DNA of 64,000 nt from Viola odorata. Its lineage: Eukaryota > Streptophyta > Magnoliopsida > Malpighiales > Violaceae. The notes beneath the pieces were generated by a model, which saw nothing but the letters and a program-made list of their open reading frames with translations, made no database searches and was not told the DNA's origin. Numbering within the stretch: the stretch's first letter is position 1; every line of letters starts with the position of its first letter. This document shows, in pieces, positions 11,466-22,055 of the stretch. The stretch is from assembly GCA_963691705.1 (NCBI GenBank), contig OY829542.1, positions 3,268,188 to 3,332,187 on the forward strand. The letters are read 5' to 3'. The position numbers and the translations under genes are program-made.

Positions 11466-12258
11466 AGCATTTAGATTTGCTTTCAAATTTGTCATTTAGG
11501 TCATATTTTCAGCTCCTAACGTTTTTTCTTATTTTATTTTAGATGTGTTACGTTAGCCTAGGTATAGAGAGAATGAAAAGAGAGAAAAGTACACGCGCCA
11601 GAAAGACGCGCGTGAGGAATGGTACTGAGGAGAAGATCTAAGTTTTGTACGCAGTCCAGTCGCACATCCTATTCCTATTCCTGCAGAAGATGCACATGAT
11701 GATATTAGGCGTCAGAATCTTTTTAAAAAATACTTTTTTTTTATTATATTATATGAGTGGTAGGGTATAATCCTGTCCTTTCCTGCTCATGCAAAATCAT
11801 GCCACGCTTAGATACTCTTCTCACCAATCACAATCATCCAATTATCACGTCACTGACCCTTTCTCTTTCTTGCTTGCTTTCTCTATACGACACCGTACCA
11901 CTCCGGGTATTTAAGTATTTTACACTTGCTAATTTAATATATATACTTTTATGTGTGTCATGTTTTTTATGCGGTTATGTGTTCAATGTTTTTGGGCGAC
12001 ATATATGTTGAAAATATAAATTAATATAAATTAATTAGCAATTTAGTAACTTTTAGTTGGACACGGGAGTTTATGTCTACCTCCTTCAGCCCGGCCCAAA
12101 AATAAACGACGACCGGCCGAAAAGAAAAGCCCGGCCCAAATATGGTTCTTTAAATTGAGGCAAAAGAAAATGGCGGGGAAGAGCATAACTGAATAAAACC
12201 GATTGGTCATAGACTGAACTGAAAAAAAAGAAAGCGGGAAACGGAACGAAAAAAAGAG
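11466..12258. other. Intergenic, promoter side of the first PPR gene
   Basis: No supported gene. Includes poly-T/AT runs near 11733 and 11930-12040. The last ~150 bases, with aaagaaaa stretches ahead of the ATG, are the likely 5' leader of the PPR gene at 12259. Confidence 0.6.
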
Positions 12259-14373
12259 ATGGCGGGGACCTTAGTTTCTCTAGCTCTACACCACATCTGC
12301 ATGAAACCTTCTTCGTATTTACTGTGGAGAAATCTCTCTTACATGGCTCGTCTTCAGTTACCAGTAAACTCACCTCCGCTTGACCAATCTATGGTCACTT
12401 TTCGCCGAATGGCTTCGGACCCATATGTCTATCTTCTGAGTTATTGTAGGAGCGTCAATTTCCTCAAGAAAGTCCACGCTTCCTTGATTGTGCAAGGAAT
12501 CATTTGGGATTTCCAACGCAACACTAAATTGGTCAGCTTGTATGGTCAATTCGGGCATTTACGGTTCGCGCGGTTGGTATTCGATGGAATGCCTGACCGA
12601 GATGCTTATTCGTGGAAAACGATGTTGAGGTGGTATTATCTGAATGATCTTTATTGTGAGGTTATTGGGTTTTATGGGCATATGAGAATGTATGTAAAGG
12701 AGCATGATAAAGCTGTTTTATCTATTGTGTTAAAGGCGTGCAGCGAACTGAAGAATTTAGGTGAAGGGAGGAAAGTACATTGTCAGGTTGTGAAATCATG
12801 GGAGCCTGATAGTCTTTTGTCATGCAGTCTTCTGGATATGTATGGAAAATGCGGAGAGATTGAGTGTTCTCGTAGCGTGTTTGATGAAAATCTTGATAGA
12901 AATGTGGTCGCTTGGACTTTAATGATTAACAGCTACGTGCTAAATGGGTGGCCTGAAGAAGGGTTGGTTTTGTTTAACAGAATGAGAGAACAGTTGATTG
13001 AGGTTAATGAGTTTACATTAAGGGGATTAGTTAGTGGATGCACAAAGTTGGCAGCTTTGCATCAAGGGAAATGGTTCCATGGTTATGTGATTAAAAGCGG
13101 TGTTGAATTCAATTCGTTCTTGGCGACATCGCTTCTGGACATGTACGTCAAATGCAGTGTCATTACAGATGCTAGGTCTGTTCTGGATGAGATGGATAAT
13201 ACTGATATGTTCTCATGGACAGCGATGATTGCGGGGTATGTGCAGAGTGGCTGTCCTGATGACGCTTTGATGTTGTTTAAGGATAGGAAATGGGCTACTA
13301 TATTTCCCAATTTTGTCACTATAACAAGTATATTTTCAGCATGTGCACAACTGGGATATCTGAAGTTTGGAAGGTCAGTACATAGTCTTGGCATTAAGCA
13401 TGGTTTAGGAGAACCAACTGCTATAAATGCGCTGGTGGATATGTATGCAAAATGCTGTATGAATCGAGACGCTCATTTCGCATTTGAGACCATTGGGAGT
13501 AAGGATGTGGTTGCCTGGAATTGTATTATTTGTGGGTTTGCCCAGAACGGCTCTGCATTTGAAGCTCTTGAATTGTTCAACCATATGAGAAAATCGCGAG
13601 TAATGCCCGATGCAGTCACTCTAGTTGGTGCCTTAACTGCTAGTGGTTCCATCGGGGATGTCCAAACTGGCGCTTCTCTGCATGGTCTCTCGATAAAGCA
13701 GGGACTTTTAGCTTCCAATGTCTATGTTGGCACTGCACTGTTGACCTTCTATGCCAAATGTGGAGATGCTAAATCTGCGCGCATGGTTTTTGATTGTATG
13801 GAAGAGAAAAGCACTGTTACGTGGAGTGCAATGATCGGTGGCTATGGAATTCAGGGGGATGGGCATGAATCGCTTGCACTTTTCAGTGATATGTTGAAGA
13901 AAGAGCTGCAACCCAATGAAGTAATATTCACAACCATCTTATCTGCCTGTAGCCACACGGGGATGGTTGGTGAGGGATGGAGGCTTTTTAGTTCAATGTG
14001 CCAGGATTATGACTTTGTGCCTTCCATGAAGCATTATACATGCATGGTTGATCTATTGGCTCGTGCTGGCAGGCTCGAAGACGCGTTGGACTTCATGGAT
14101 CATATGCCGGTTCGACCTGATGTTAGTGTGTTTGGTGCTTTCCTCCATGGATGTGGACTGTATTCTAGGTTTGATATTGGAGAGGTGGCAATCAGAAGAA
14201 TGCTAAAGCTACATCCAGATAAGGCTTGTTACTATGTACTAATGTGCAACTTGTATGCTTCGGATGGAAGGTGGAGTCAAGTTAAGGATGTTAGAGAGTT
14301 GATGAAACAACGAGGATTGATTAAATCCCCAGCTTCTAGCCATATGGCGATGGGTATTGGTAAGGGGTATTAA
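12259..14373 (+). CDS. PLS-class PPR protein, E subgroup (At2g03380-like)
   Basis: Intronless, 704 residues from ATG at 12259. Most of its length from about residue 55 is tandem P/L/S-type pentatricopeptide repeats, with hallmark strings such as TSLLDMYVKCS, DMFSWTAMIAGYVQSG, NALVDMYAKC and VTWSAMIGGYGIQGDG. It ends in an E-type region (VRPDVSVFGAFLHGCGL, then YYVLMCNLYASDGRW) and has no DYW domain. Such proteins bind organellar RNA and are usually C-to-U editing specificity factors. Targeting to mitochondria or plastids is inferred from the class and the basic, hydrophobic N-terminus. The short tail after RGLIKSPASSH suggests a minimal E domain. It converges on the next PPR gene with only about 160 bp between stops. 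Confidence 0.92.
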   Translation: MAGTLVSLALHHICMKPSSYLLWRNLSYMARLQLPVNSPPLDQSMVTFRRMASDPYVYLLSYCRSVNFLKKVHASLIVQGIIWDFQRNTKLVSLYGQFGHLRFARLVFDGMPDRDAYSWKTMLRWYYLNDLYCEVIGFYGHMRMYVKEHDKAVLSIVLKACSELKNLGEGRKVHCQVVKSWEPDSLLSCSLLDMYGKCGEIECSRSVFDENLDRNVVAWTLMINSYVLNGWPEEGLVLFNRMREQLIEVNEFTLRGLVSGCTKLAALHQGKWFHGYVIKSGVEFNSFLATSLLDMYVKCSVITDARSVLDEMDNTDMFSWTAMIAGYVQSGCPDDALMLFKDRKWATIFPNFVTITSIFSACAQLGYLKFGRSVHSLGIKHGLGEPTAINALVDMYAKCCMNRDAHFAFETIGSKDVVAWNCIICGFAQNGSAFEALELFNHMRKSRVMPDAVTLVGALTASGSIGDVQTGASLHGLSIKQGLLASNVYVGTALLTFYAKCGDAKSARMVFDCMEEKSTVTWSAMIGGYGIQGDGHESLALFSDMLKKELQPNEVIFTTILSACSHTGMVGEGWRLFSSMCQDYDFVPSMKHYTCMVDLLARAGRLEDALDFMDHMPVRPDVSVFGAFLHGCGLYSRFDIGEVAIRRMLKLHPDKACYYVLMCNLYASDGRWSQVKDVRELMKQRGLIKSPASSHMAMGIGKGY

Positions 14374-14535
14374 TTAGTTAGATGAAACCGACTTGTGGCA
14401 AGTGGTGAGGGATTTGTCAGCAATAATGAGAAAATTCATCTTGGCGACAATTCTATGCACAACAGCAATTTCTCATTCTTATTTCAATTCTTTCATAAAG
14501 AAATAGAGTTGTTAGCTTTTGTATTCTTTCCATAT

Positions 14536-16953
14536 TCAAATTATGATTTTGCTTTGAGATAAAAAATAGGTATCATCAGCCAAAGGACTACAGTTTTCTG
14601 CATTACATCCTTGCTCCAAACCCAAATTCAATTGTTCTAGACGGCTGTAAATATCCATCGCTAGCGAATGAGATGCATCTCCGGCTCCGAAGCTATGTAT
14701 TCTCTTTCCTACTTCGATCGTACTGGACCCGGGTACCTTCTTCAGACCTCTATCATCTATCACTGATCTCACTTTCCTACATTCATCCCAGTTTCCTTCT
14801 TCTGCGTATATGTTAGATAACAGTGCATAATATCCACTTTCATCTATTTTCATGCCCAAAAGCTCTCTTTCGATACTTCGAATCAGGTCCAATCTCTGGT
14901 GTTTTCGACACCCGTTAAGTAAAGTACACCAAGAACCAGAATCTGCAGGGAATGGCATTGACTTGATCATTCTATAAGCTTCATTGAGATCCCCGGCGCG
15001 GCTAAGAAGGTCAACCATGCAACTGAAATGTTCTAAGCTGGGCTCAATACCAAAATCTCTCATCATGTTGAAATAAAACTTCCCTTCATCTACACATCCT
15101 GCATGAGCACAAGCTGATAGAAGATTCATGAATGTAATGTCGTTTGGTTTTATACCCAATTCTAACATTTGATTAAAAGATGAGATTGCAGAATCAATGC
15201 GGCTGTGTATTCCATATGCACCAATCATTACACTCCACGACACCACACTCCTTTCTGACATGGTGTCGAATACTCTTTCAGCTGTTCGAAGGTCTCCGCA
15301 CTTCGCATACATGTCAGCTAAAGCTGTGTCGATAAAAAGATCCTGACCTATGCCGTATGTAATGACTTTGTGGTGAAGCCATCTTCCCCTTTCAAGTTGT
15401 CCCGTGTCGGAGCAAGCTTGAACTGCACTTAAGAAGGCCACATCAGTCATCTCGAGACGGTTCATATACAGTTGATCGAATAAATGGATTGCCTCTAATG
15501 AACTACCACTCTGAGAAAATCTGGAAATCATACAATTCCAAGTTACCAAACTCTTGTCTTCAATGTCAGCAAATATACCATATGCTGAATCTGGAAAACC
15601 GCATTTGATGTACATGTCAATCAATGTGTTCTGGACAAACTCGTTCAGATGGCATAATTTGAAGGCGTAACCGTGAATTTGGCGTCCGAGGATCGACAAA
15701 CCTGCTTCTCCACAAACAGAGAGAGAACTAGAAAGGCTAAAAGAATCTGGCATCAATCCATCTTTCTGCATCTGCACAAATATCAGTAACGCCTCATATA
15801 ACATACCTTGATGAGCATAAGCAGATATCAGCACATTCCATGACACAAGATTTTTCTTTCCAGTTGTATGAAGGACTTTCTCACTGTAATCCAATTTACC
15901 ACATTTAGCATACAATTCTATTAGTGGTGGCCCGAAACTGTCATCTTCAAACTCCAAATCATTCTTCAAGACGAAACAATGTACTGATTGCCCTTGTCGA
16001 AGCCAGCCTAACCCAGCACATGAACTCAAAACACTCCTCATGGTGACGGCGTTCGGCTCCACTTTACTCTCTAACATCTGAACAAACACTTCCAATGCTT
16101 CTCCAAACCACCCACTTTGATTATAGCAGCAAATCATTGAGGTCCATAGTTTAATGCTCGGATTAACCGCATTTACGAAAACCCTCTCTGCACTTGATAG
16201 ATCACCACACTTGCTGTACATTTCTATAAGAGAATTACACAAGGGTTCACAAACTCTAATCTTCCTTGTCACTATAAAGCTATGTACAGACCTAGCTAGT
16301 CTCAGGAAACCCAGTTCACCACAAGCTTCGGCAACGCTCAGCATTGTCACCGAATCCAGTTCAATACTTTCGGATGCCAGTAATTTAAACATCTCCAACC
16401 CTTTATTCGCTTCCCCATTATCGACATAGCTCGAAACAATCGAGCTCCACGAGACCAAATCTCTCACAGACATTTGATCGAACACCTTCCTGGCCTCAGA
16501 CAAGCAGCCTAAATCTCCATACATACCAAACAGTGAGGTTTCAATCACCGCATCAGTGTCAAACCCACACTTAATTATCTTCCCATGGACTTTCGCACCG
16601 ACACCCAGATCACCAAAACCTGCACAAGCTCTTAGAACAGAAGGAAATACGAAGCTACTGAGCTGGGTTCCGTAGTATGACATGCGGTGATAGAGTGAAA
16701 TGGCTTGTTCGAAGAGATGGGACCAGACATGGCATTTTATAAGCACACCCCACATGAAGGAATCCGGATTGTTGAAGGATTGGAAGACGAGTGAGGAGGA
16801 TTGGAGGGAATCCATTTGAGAGTAGGACTCAATGAGCTTGGTGGAGGCTTGTGGGTCGTTGCGAAGACAACCAGTGACTAAGAGATAGGAATGGAGTTGG
16901 GTTAGTTGTTTTAAGGTTATGCAGGACCTGAATAAGGGCATGTACAGCGTCAT
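14536..16953 (-). CDS. PLS-class PPR protein, E subgroup (At1g69350-like)
   Basis: Intronless, 805 residues. The frame is open to 17004, but the first ATG is at 16953 (MTLYMPLFRSCITL), so I start there. PLS repeats run from about residue 40 (NTLIDMYIKCG, VTWNCMISRFSQSG, TALADMYAKCGD, VSWSVMIGAYGIHS). An E-type end follows (SGSWCTLLNGCRKH, YYALLSNIYAEEGNWDE, KVPGSSTIEVGKRIHSF) and no DYW domain. Expected role: organellar RNA binding/editing factor. The closest remembered Arabidopsis relative is At1g69350, whose neighbours At1g69340 and At1g69360 also have counterparts in this window. Confidence 0.92.
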   Translation of the reverse strand: MTLYMPLFRSCITLKQLTQLHSYLLVTGCLRNDPQASTKLIESYSQMDSLQSSSLVFQSFNNPDSFMWGVLIKCHVWSHLFEQAISLYHRMSYYGTQLSSFVFPSVLRACAGFGDLGVGAKVHGKIIKCGFDTDAVIETSLFGMYGDLGCLSEARKVFDQMSVRDLVSWSSIVSSYVDNGEANKGLEMFKLLASESIELDSVTMLSVAEACGELGFLRLARSVHSFIVTRKIRVCEPLCNSLIEMYSKCGDLSSAERVFVNAVNPSIKLWTSMICCYNQSGWFGEALEVFVQMLESKVEPNAVTMRSVLSSCAGLGWLRQGQSVHCFVLKNDLEFEDDSFGPPLIELYAKCGKLDYSEKVLHTTGKKNLVSWNVLISAYAHQGMLYEALLIFVQMQKDGLMPDSFSLSSSLSVCGEAGLSILGRQIHGYAFKLCHLNEFVQNTLIDMYIKCGFPDSAYGIFADIEDKSLVTWNCMISRFSQSGSSLEAIHLFDQLYMNRLEMTDVAFLSAVQACSDTGQLERGRWLHHKVITYGIGQDLFIDTALADMYAKCGDLRTAERVFDTMSERSVVSWSVMIGAYGIHSRIDSAISSFNQMLELGIKPNDITFMNLLSACAHAGCVDEGKFYFNMMRDFGIEPSLEHFSCMVDLLSRAGDLNEAYRMIKSMPFPADSGSWCTLLNGCRKHQRLDLIRSIERELLGMKIDESGYYALLSNIYAEEGNWDECRKVRSVIDDRGLKKVPGSSTIEVGKRIHSFGAGDASHSLAMDIYSRLEQLNLGLEQGCNAENCSPLADDTYFLSQSKIII

Positions 16954-17306
16954 TGGAAAAGTTTGGCGATGTTGTTGTTTTTCCGCTTCATATGCTCTTT
17001 GCAAAAAGGTCTAATTTGGAATTTTACAAATATAAGGACCTAATTGAAAACAATGAACGAATGAATATAAGGACGAACTTGATAATATCATTAATTCACA
17101 CAACTATATATATACCAATTCAATCTTGTTCTCCTTAATCAACAGCAAATATTAAGAGAAAAAGTACACCCTTTTAGCTTTCGTGAGAAACAAGTGGAAT
17201 CTTGGTAAAAAGAAATATTTTGCACTATTAGTTCAATTTGATTAAACTCCTAAGATGAATCCTTGCCAAAATGAAGTTGTAAGCCAAAGGAACGAGAGTC
17301 TCGTGT

Positions 17307-20300
17307 TTAACCAGCACCTTCACCACTCTCATCTGGATCACTCGGCACTTCATAACGGGGTCTTTTGTATTTTTCGCGTAGCTGCTTGATTGGGATAAAA
17401 TCTCCTGCTGAATCCGCTCCGTAGAATAGAAATGACAAATAGGGGTGATCAAACCTGCCCTGCACATGGTGAATTACATCTTACACAATGAATCCCAGAT
17501 TCTAATGAGCAGGCACATGTTTTCATGCAAGTATCTAACACCATCTCCAACTTACCAGGTCTGGTGTTTCGGAGGCTACCAAATTTTCCTCAGGAACTGC
17601 AAGAAAGGAACAGCAACCCATAATTCGTCAGGCATTGACATGACAATTGACAAAAATATACAACAATAAAACATATCCTGCTTTTCCATCTAAGGACAGA
17701 ATTATGTTCAGCAAAGCATTTTTGGCATTTGTTTCTGACTCTAAAAAATGAATTGATAGAGATGCACCAAAAGGAAAGTGTGGAGGATGAGATGATTACC
17801 ATATGCCACCAGTAGATCGGGATATGCATGCACGTCAACCAACACCTGGAAAACAAAGCAGGAACCTAACTCAAAACATGGATGCATATCTACTACATGA
17901 GATGAGATGAACCCACAGCTATCTTGAGATGAGACTAATCATGTCATGCGAGTTTTCGACATGACTAACACGTGATTTTTTCCATGGATTAAGTGACTAC
18001 ATATTTGATTACCATGCTGCTAATGTCAGCATTGCTACCGTATCAGTAGACATCATTGAAATGAGTTTGATCCATTTTGACTCCATCTATTGAGCTAAGC
18101 AGGCCTTTGTAACAATTATTTTACTCAAGAAAATTGACAAACTGAGAGGATGCAAAGGCAAGCCATGGAGGCATGCGCTTTTGAGATCCAATAGGCCTCC
18201 CACATCAAAGTCTAACATCCTAAAGATAGTTTTGCATTATAATGAAGGATCCAACACCATATTTTGTAAAACGAAGAGGTAAGTAAGGGGAGTATGATAA
18301 TAAATAAATAATGGATCAACCAAGACCTGATAAAATGGTTGATTGGAACCACGAGCCAATTTGTCAACCCCTGCAATTTCCATCCATGGAGTTGTTTCAC
18401 AGCATACTGGATCCATCCCACAAACCACAGCCTGATAGCCTGATAAAATCACTATTTTGAGTCATGCAAACAGTAAGCTTCAAGCTCATTGTTATTCCTA
18501 CAAAGCAGGGATAGCTAGTTCTTCTGCTCAAGTCCCTAGCTTGTATTCCTATCTAAGACCAAAATAACAAGGACAGAAATATGCCGAAAAAGGAAAAAAG
18601 ATAATCCAAACAAAAAAAGAACCACACAATTTATAATTTGCATAGATTGGCCAATAATCCAAAATACAAGTGAAATGTAGTATGAGGCCTTTATTACTTT
18701 TTCCAAGAAATCATGACAGCTACTAGCGAAAGGAGAATAGTCAAGTTATTGATTTAGTATCAAAAGAAATAATCAAATTATTAGGTAATCTTGGCCACGG
18801 ACAGAGCCAGCAAACATCAAGCTGTAGCACTTTGTTAGAATGGCAAGTACCACATAAGTCACAGGACCCAGGAGGTGTCAAAAGAATGAAGCACGAATTC
18901 TAACACATTACCAAATTCCAAATTCTACCAGATGCCCTTCTCGTTAGCTTTGAGCATTCAAAAATCCATAAGGCAACAGTAGTGTAGGGGTTTCATGAGT
19001 TATTCTGCTAAGACTCTGTGATTTGGGCATGGTTACATGCCAGGAGACAGTGTGGGTTGATACTTTCTACACACCATAATTCATAAAAGAGAAAAAGAAA
19101 ATATATTTGGTGCCGCAGAAGCCATCACGTACCAAAAATTTTATGCCTCACTTTCTGTCCTAACTGAAATGCATACTGTGCATTTTCATAAACCAGAGCT
19201 TTTGCAGATGCAGCAAGAGACTCAGCCTCCAGTTTTGAAATTTGATCTCGTAATTCAGCCGCCAGAGCATAATTTTCTTGGGCAACTGCATTCTGCAGAT
19301 CTGCACTGAAATGAAAGACGCACGAGCTGACAAAATTTTACAGTAATTTCAAAGTGAAGAAAATGTCATAAGACAACAACCAACCCCACCCACTGCATAC
19401 ACAAAACAAAAACTGCAGGAAAATGTTGCCAAATATGTCTCAAAAGACTTTTTAGTATTAAATTTGTATTTAAACCCAGAAGGATATAAGAATAATGCAA
19501 TATGAGGCTCACCGTAGCCTTAGTATACTTAAACCCTTATCTTGAGCTTCACTCTGTGAGGATGATCCCCTTTTTGCTTCATGCTGCCTTATAACCTCTG
19601 CTTCAACCTTCCAAGAAGCGAACTCATTCAGCACGGGACCAATTCGCTTGATAACTCTAATTACCAGCCAGCTTATTCACATTGACAGCTATCAGTATGC
19701 AACAAGCATACACAATTTCTTGGCGTCAGAAATTAAAGCTCCAAATGGTTACATGCCAAAAATTAACGACACAATATCTGCAGTTATAGTTCCTATAAAT
19801 TAAACATAGAAATACATGTAATAAACAAAAATTCTCTATAACCTAATATGAGATCTAGAGGCTTGCCACCACACAAGTGAACATCAATTAACGCATCTTA
19901 ACAAGCCATGAAACGGTCCTTACCTCAGTAAGTTTGTTTCGCAATTCTTGTGCGATGTCATACTGCTCCACATTTAAAGCATACTGCAATTTGTTCAACA
20001 AAAGCTGTGAGCACTACGATCAGAGACATCTGAAGCTTCATTTTCTATAACACTATCTCAATCCTAAAAAACAGCTCTCAAACCTGAACTCGAGTTTCCA
20101 AGTCAAGTTGGAAAAAGAAAATCAGTATATCCTCATTAGCACTCTCACTACGCTCACAGCTCGCATCCAATTCTTGATCACCCCCTTTATTAAACAGCCA
20201 TCCAGCTTCAACCCTTAAGTTCCTTCGTCCCATCAGGTGCATGCTTTGAACACTCTGATGCAAATGCCATTGCTTATGCAGCTTATCCGTCCCAGAAGCT

Positions 20301-20410
20301 ACATGGGTTTTCCTCACTAACCTCTCATGACTTCTCCACAATGGAATAAACCCGCAAATCACACAATTCCCATTTGCCGATAGAGTGCTGAACGAGGAAC
20401 ATTGTGCCAT
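17307..20410 (-). CDS. CLPF: Clp protease adaptor ClpF, chloroplastic
   Basis: Eight exons (20410-20084, 19983-19924, 19607-19513, 19305-19133, 18439-18327, 17845-17800, 17596-17556, 17459-17307) give 335 residues with clean phases. ClpF (Arabidopsis At2g03390) acts with ClpS1 to deliver substrates to the stromal ClpC/ClpPR protease. The N-terminal ~60-100 residues are the expected transit peptide plus N-domain. A UVR motif follows at about 110-129 (YALNVEQYDIAQELRNKL), with a second UVR-like helix at about 167-185 (ENYALAAELRDQISKLE). The YccV/hemimethylated-DNA-binding-like domain spans about 205-325 (QKVRHKIFG, YQAVVCGMDPVC, VLVDVHAYPDLLVAYVPEEN, HPYLSFLFYGADSAGDFIP). Exon 5 ends just before a run that would also encode VLVD in the intron, echoing the start of exon 6; I use the later exon because the domain continues there. 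Confidence 0.9.
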
Positions 20411-22055
20411 TTCTCCCAGGAAGTACTACACATAAACTACCATTCCGCTTTATCAATCTACAACAAGAGGGGGGAAATCAGTCAGTGAGTGTGACCCATC
20501 AGAAAGATCCTTAAAACATAGTGCTTCGCAATGATGTTCGAAAAGGAACAGACTTGGCACCATAAACCAATCCGAAGTACTACCAGTACCCACTCTAGTA
20601 CAAGTTTCTAAGAATATCAAAGACGAAAGCTCGTAAAAAACAGCAAATCACCATTGAGATACTAAGTTACTAAATAAAGTTACAATTTTGACGTTCTATC
20701 CTTTCTGGGTTTTTTCTTTAATTCATTCATTCAATCATTTTCTGAGCAACCAAGCAGAAAAAAAGGATTTGAAAACACATAAACAAAGACATCGACGTGG
20801 AGAAGGAGATGAAGCGGAGGCCTTACCGCAAAGCTGAAGATAATCCTCTGAAAAATACGCAAAGAAGTTCCGCTAACACCTAGTAGCAAACTTGCAGTGT
20901 TAGGGATCAGCTGCATACGCTGTGCTGTGGTGCGAAACAATGACGCGTGGAAGCTGCATACGATCATCATGTTTCATTTTTTTTTCAATTAGTAACTTTT
21001 TTAGTTACAGTTTTAGAAAGTTTTAGGCTAACCATAAATAAAATTTATAATTTATAATATTTTTTACTTCACTCCTTATATTTTTAAAACTTCAAATATA
21101 AATCCTATAATTTTCTAAAAATTATATTTGAATATTTTTTTAATAATTAGAATATTAAAAAAATATAAAAATTGTAGAGCAAATAAAATAAACATGATAG
21201 AATCCACCTACTGAAAAATTGAAGAAATTAACAAGAACATATAAAAAATTATTAAAAAGAAATCCTAGAATTTTTAGAATTTTTTAATGTAACTTTCTCA
21301 AAATTTTATAATAACAAACGTTAGAAAATACTATAAAAATGGATGATATTAAAGATACTACTAACTACTAACGCTTTTACTATCTTTTTTTTACTTAAAT
21401 ACACGGCATAATGTTTTTTATATCCACTTAATATAACATCATTTGTAAATGTCACATTAGTTAAAGCATTAGTATAAAAAATTAGTCAAAATCGTTTGTA
21501 TATTTTTAAAATTTCAAATTAAACACGTAAAGTTGTAATTTAATTAGTTAATACATATCATCTCTTTGGGTTCGACTTTTTATATAGTAATGATAACTAA
21601 TAATATGACCAATTTTAAAAGAAATCTAATTCAAGCCGACAAAATTTATATAAATGTTAATTTTTCACAAGATCCTATATTACAATTTTCTCAATTCAAT
21701 ATTCAATTTCAACTCTATTACACATTGTTTTGATTTCATCCGGAGGAAAAAAACTCAAATCACCTTGTATTATTGGCTACCATCCAAAACAATACAAAAG
21801 AACTTAAGATTATTTTCTTCAGAGACAAACAAATCATTACTTAATCAACAAAAATGAAGAGGGCGACACTAATTGTACTCGTTTTAACAAACAATGCAAG
21901 CTCAACCCAAGAGAATACAAAAGAACAGATACAATTTGTACACCATTGGAACCAAATGCAGCCTCCCTCCGTCGCAGACCGAAGAAGCACAGGAAACCAC
22001 AATCTGTGGTCTACTGGACTTGCAGCATCACATACTTGAACTGTATCTGCAATGC
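20411..22055. other. Intergenic between CLPF and the macro-domain gene
   Basis: 20411 to about 20970 is upstream of CLPF and probably holds its 5' UTR and promoter. 21000-21650 is strongly AT-rich with no coding signal. The last few hundred bases contain the 3' UTR of the minus-strand macro-domain gene. Confidence 0.6.

Noticed and set aside
16954..17004. Longer start for the second PPR protein
   Set aside because: The extension begins with TTG, not ATG; 16953 is the first ATG.
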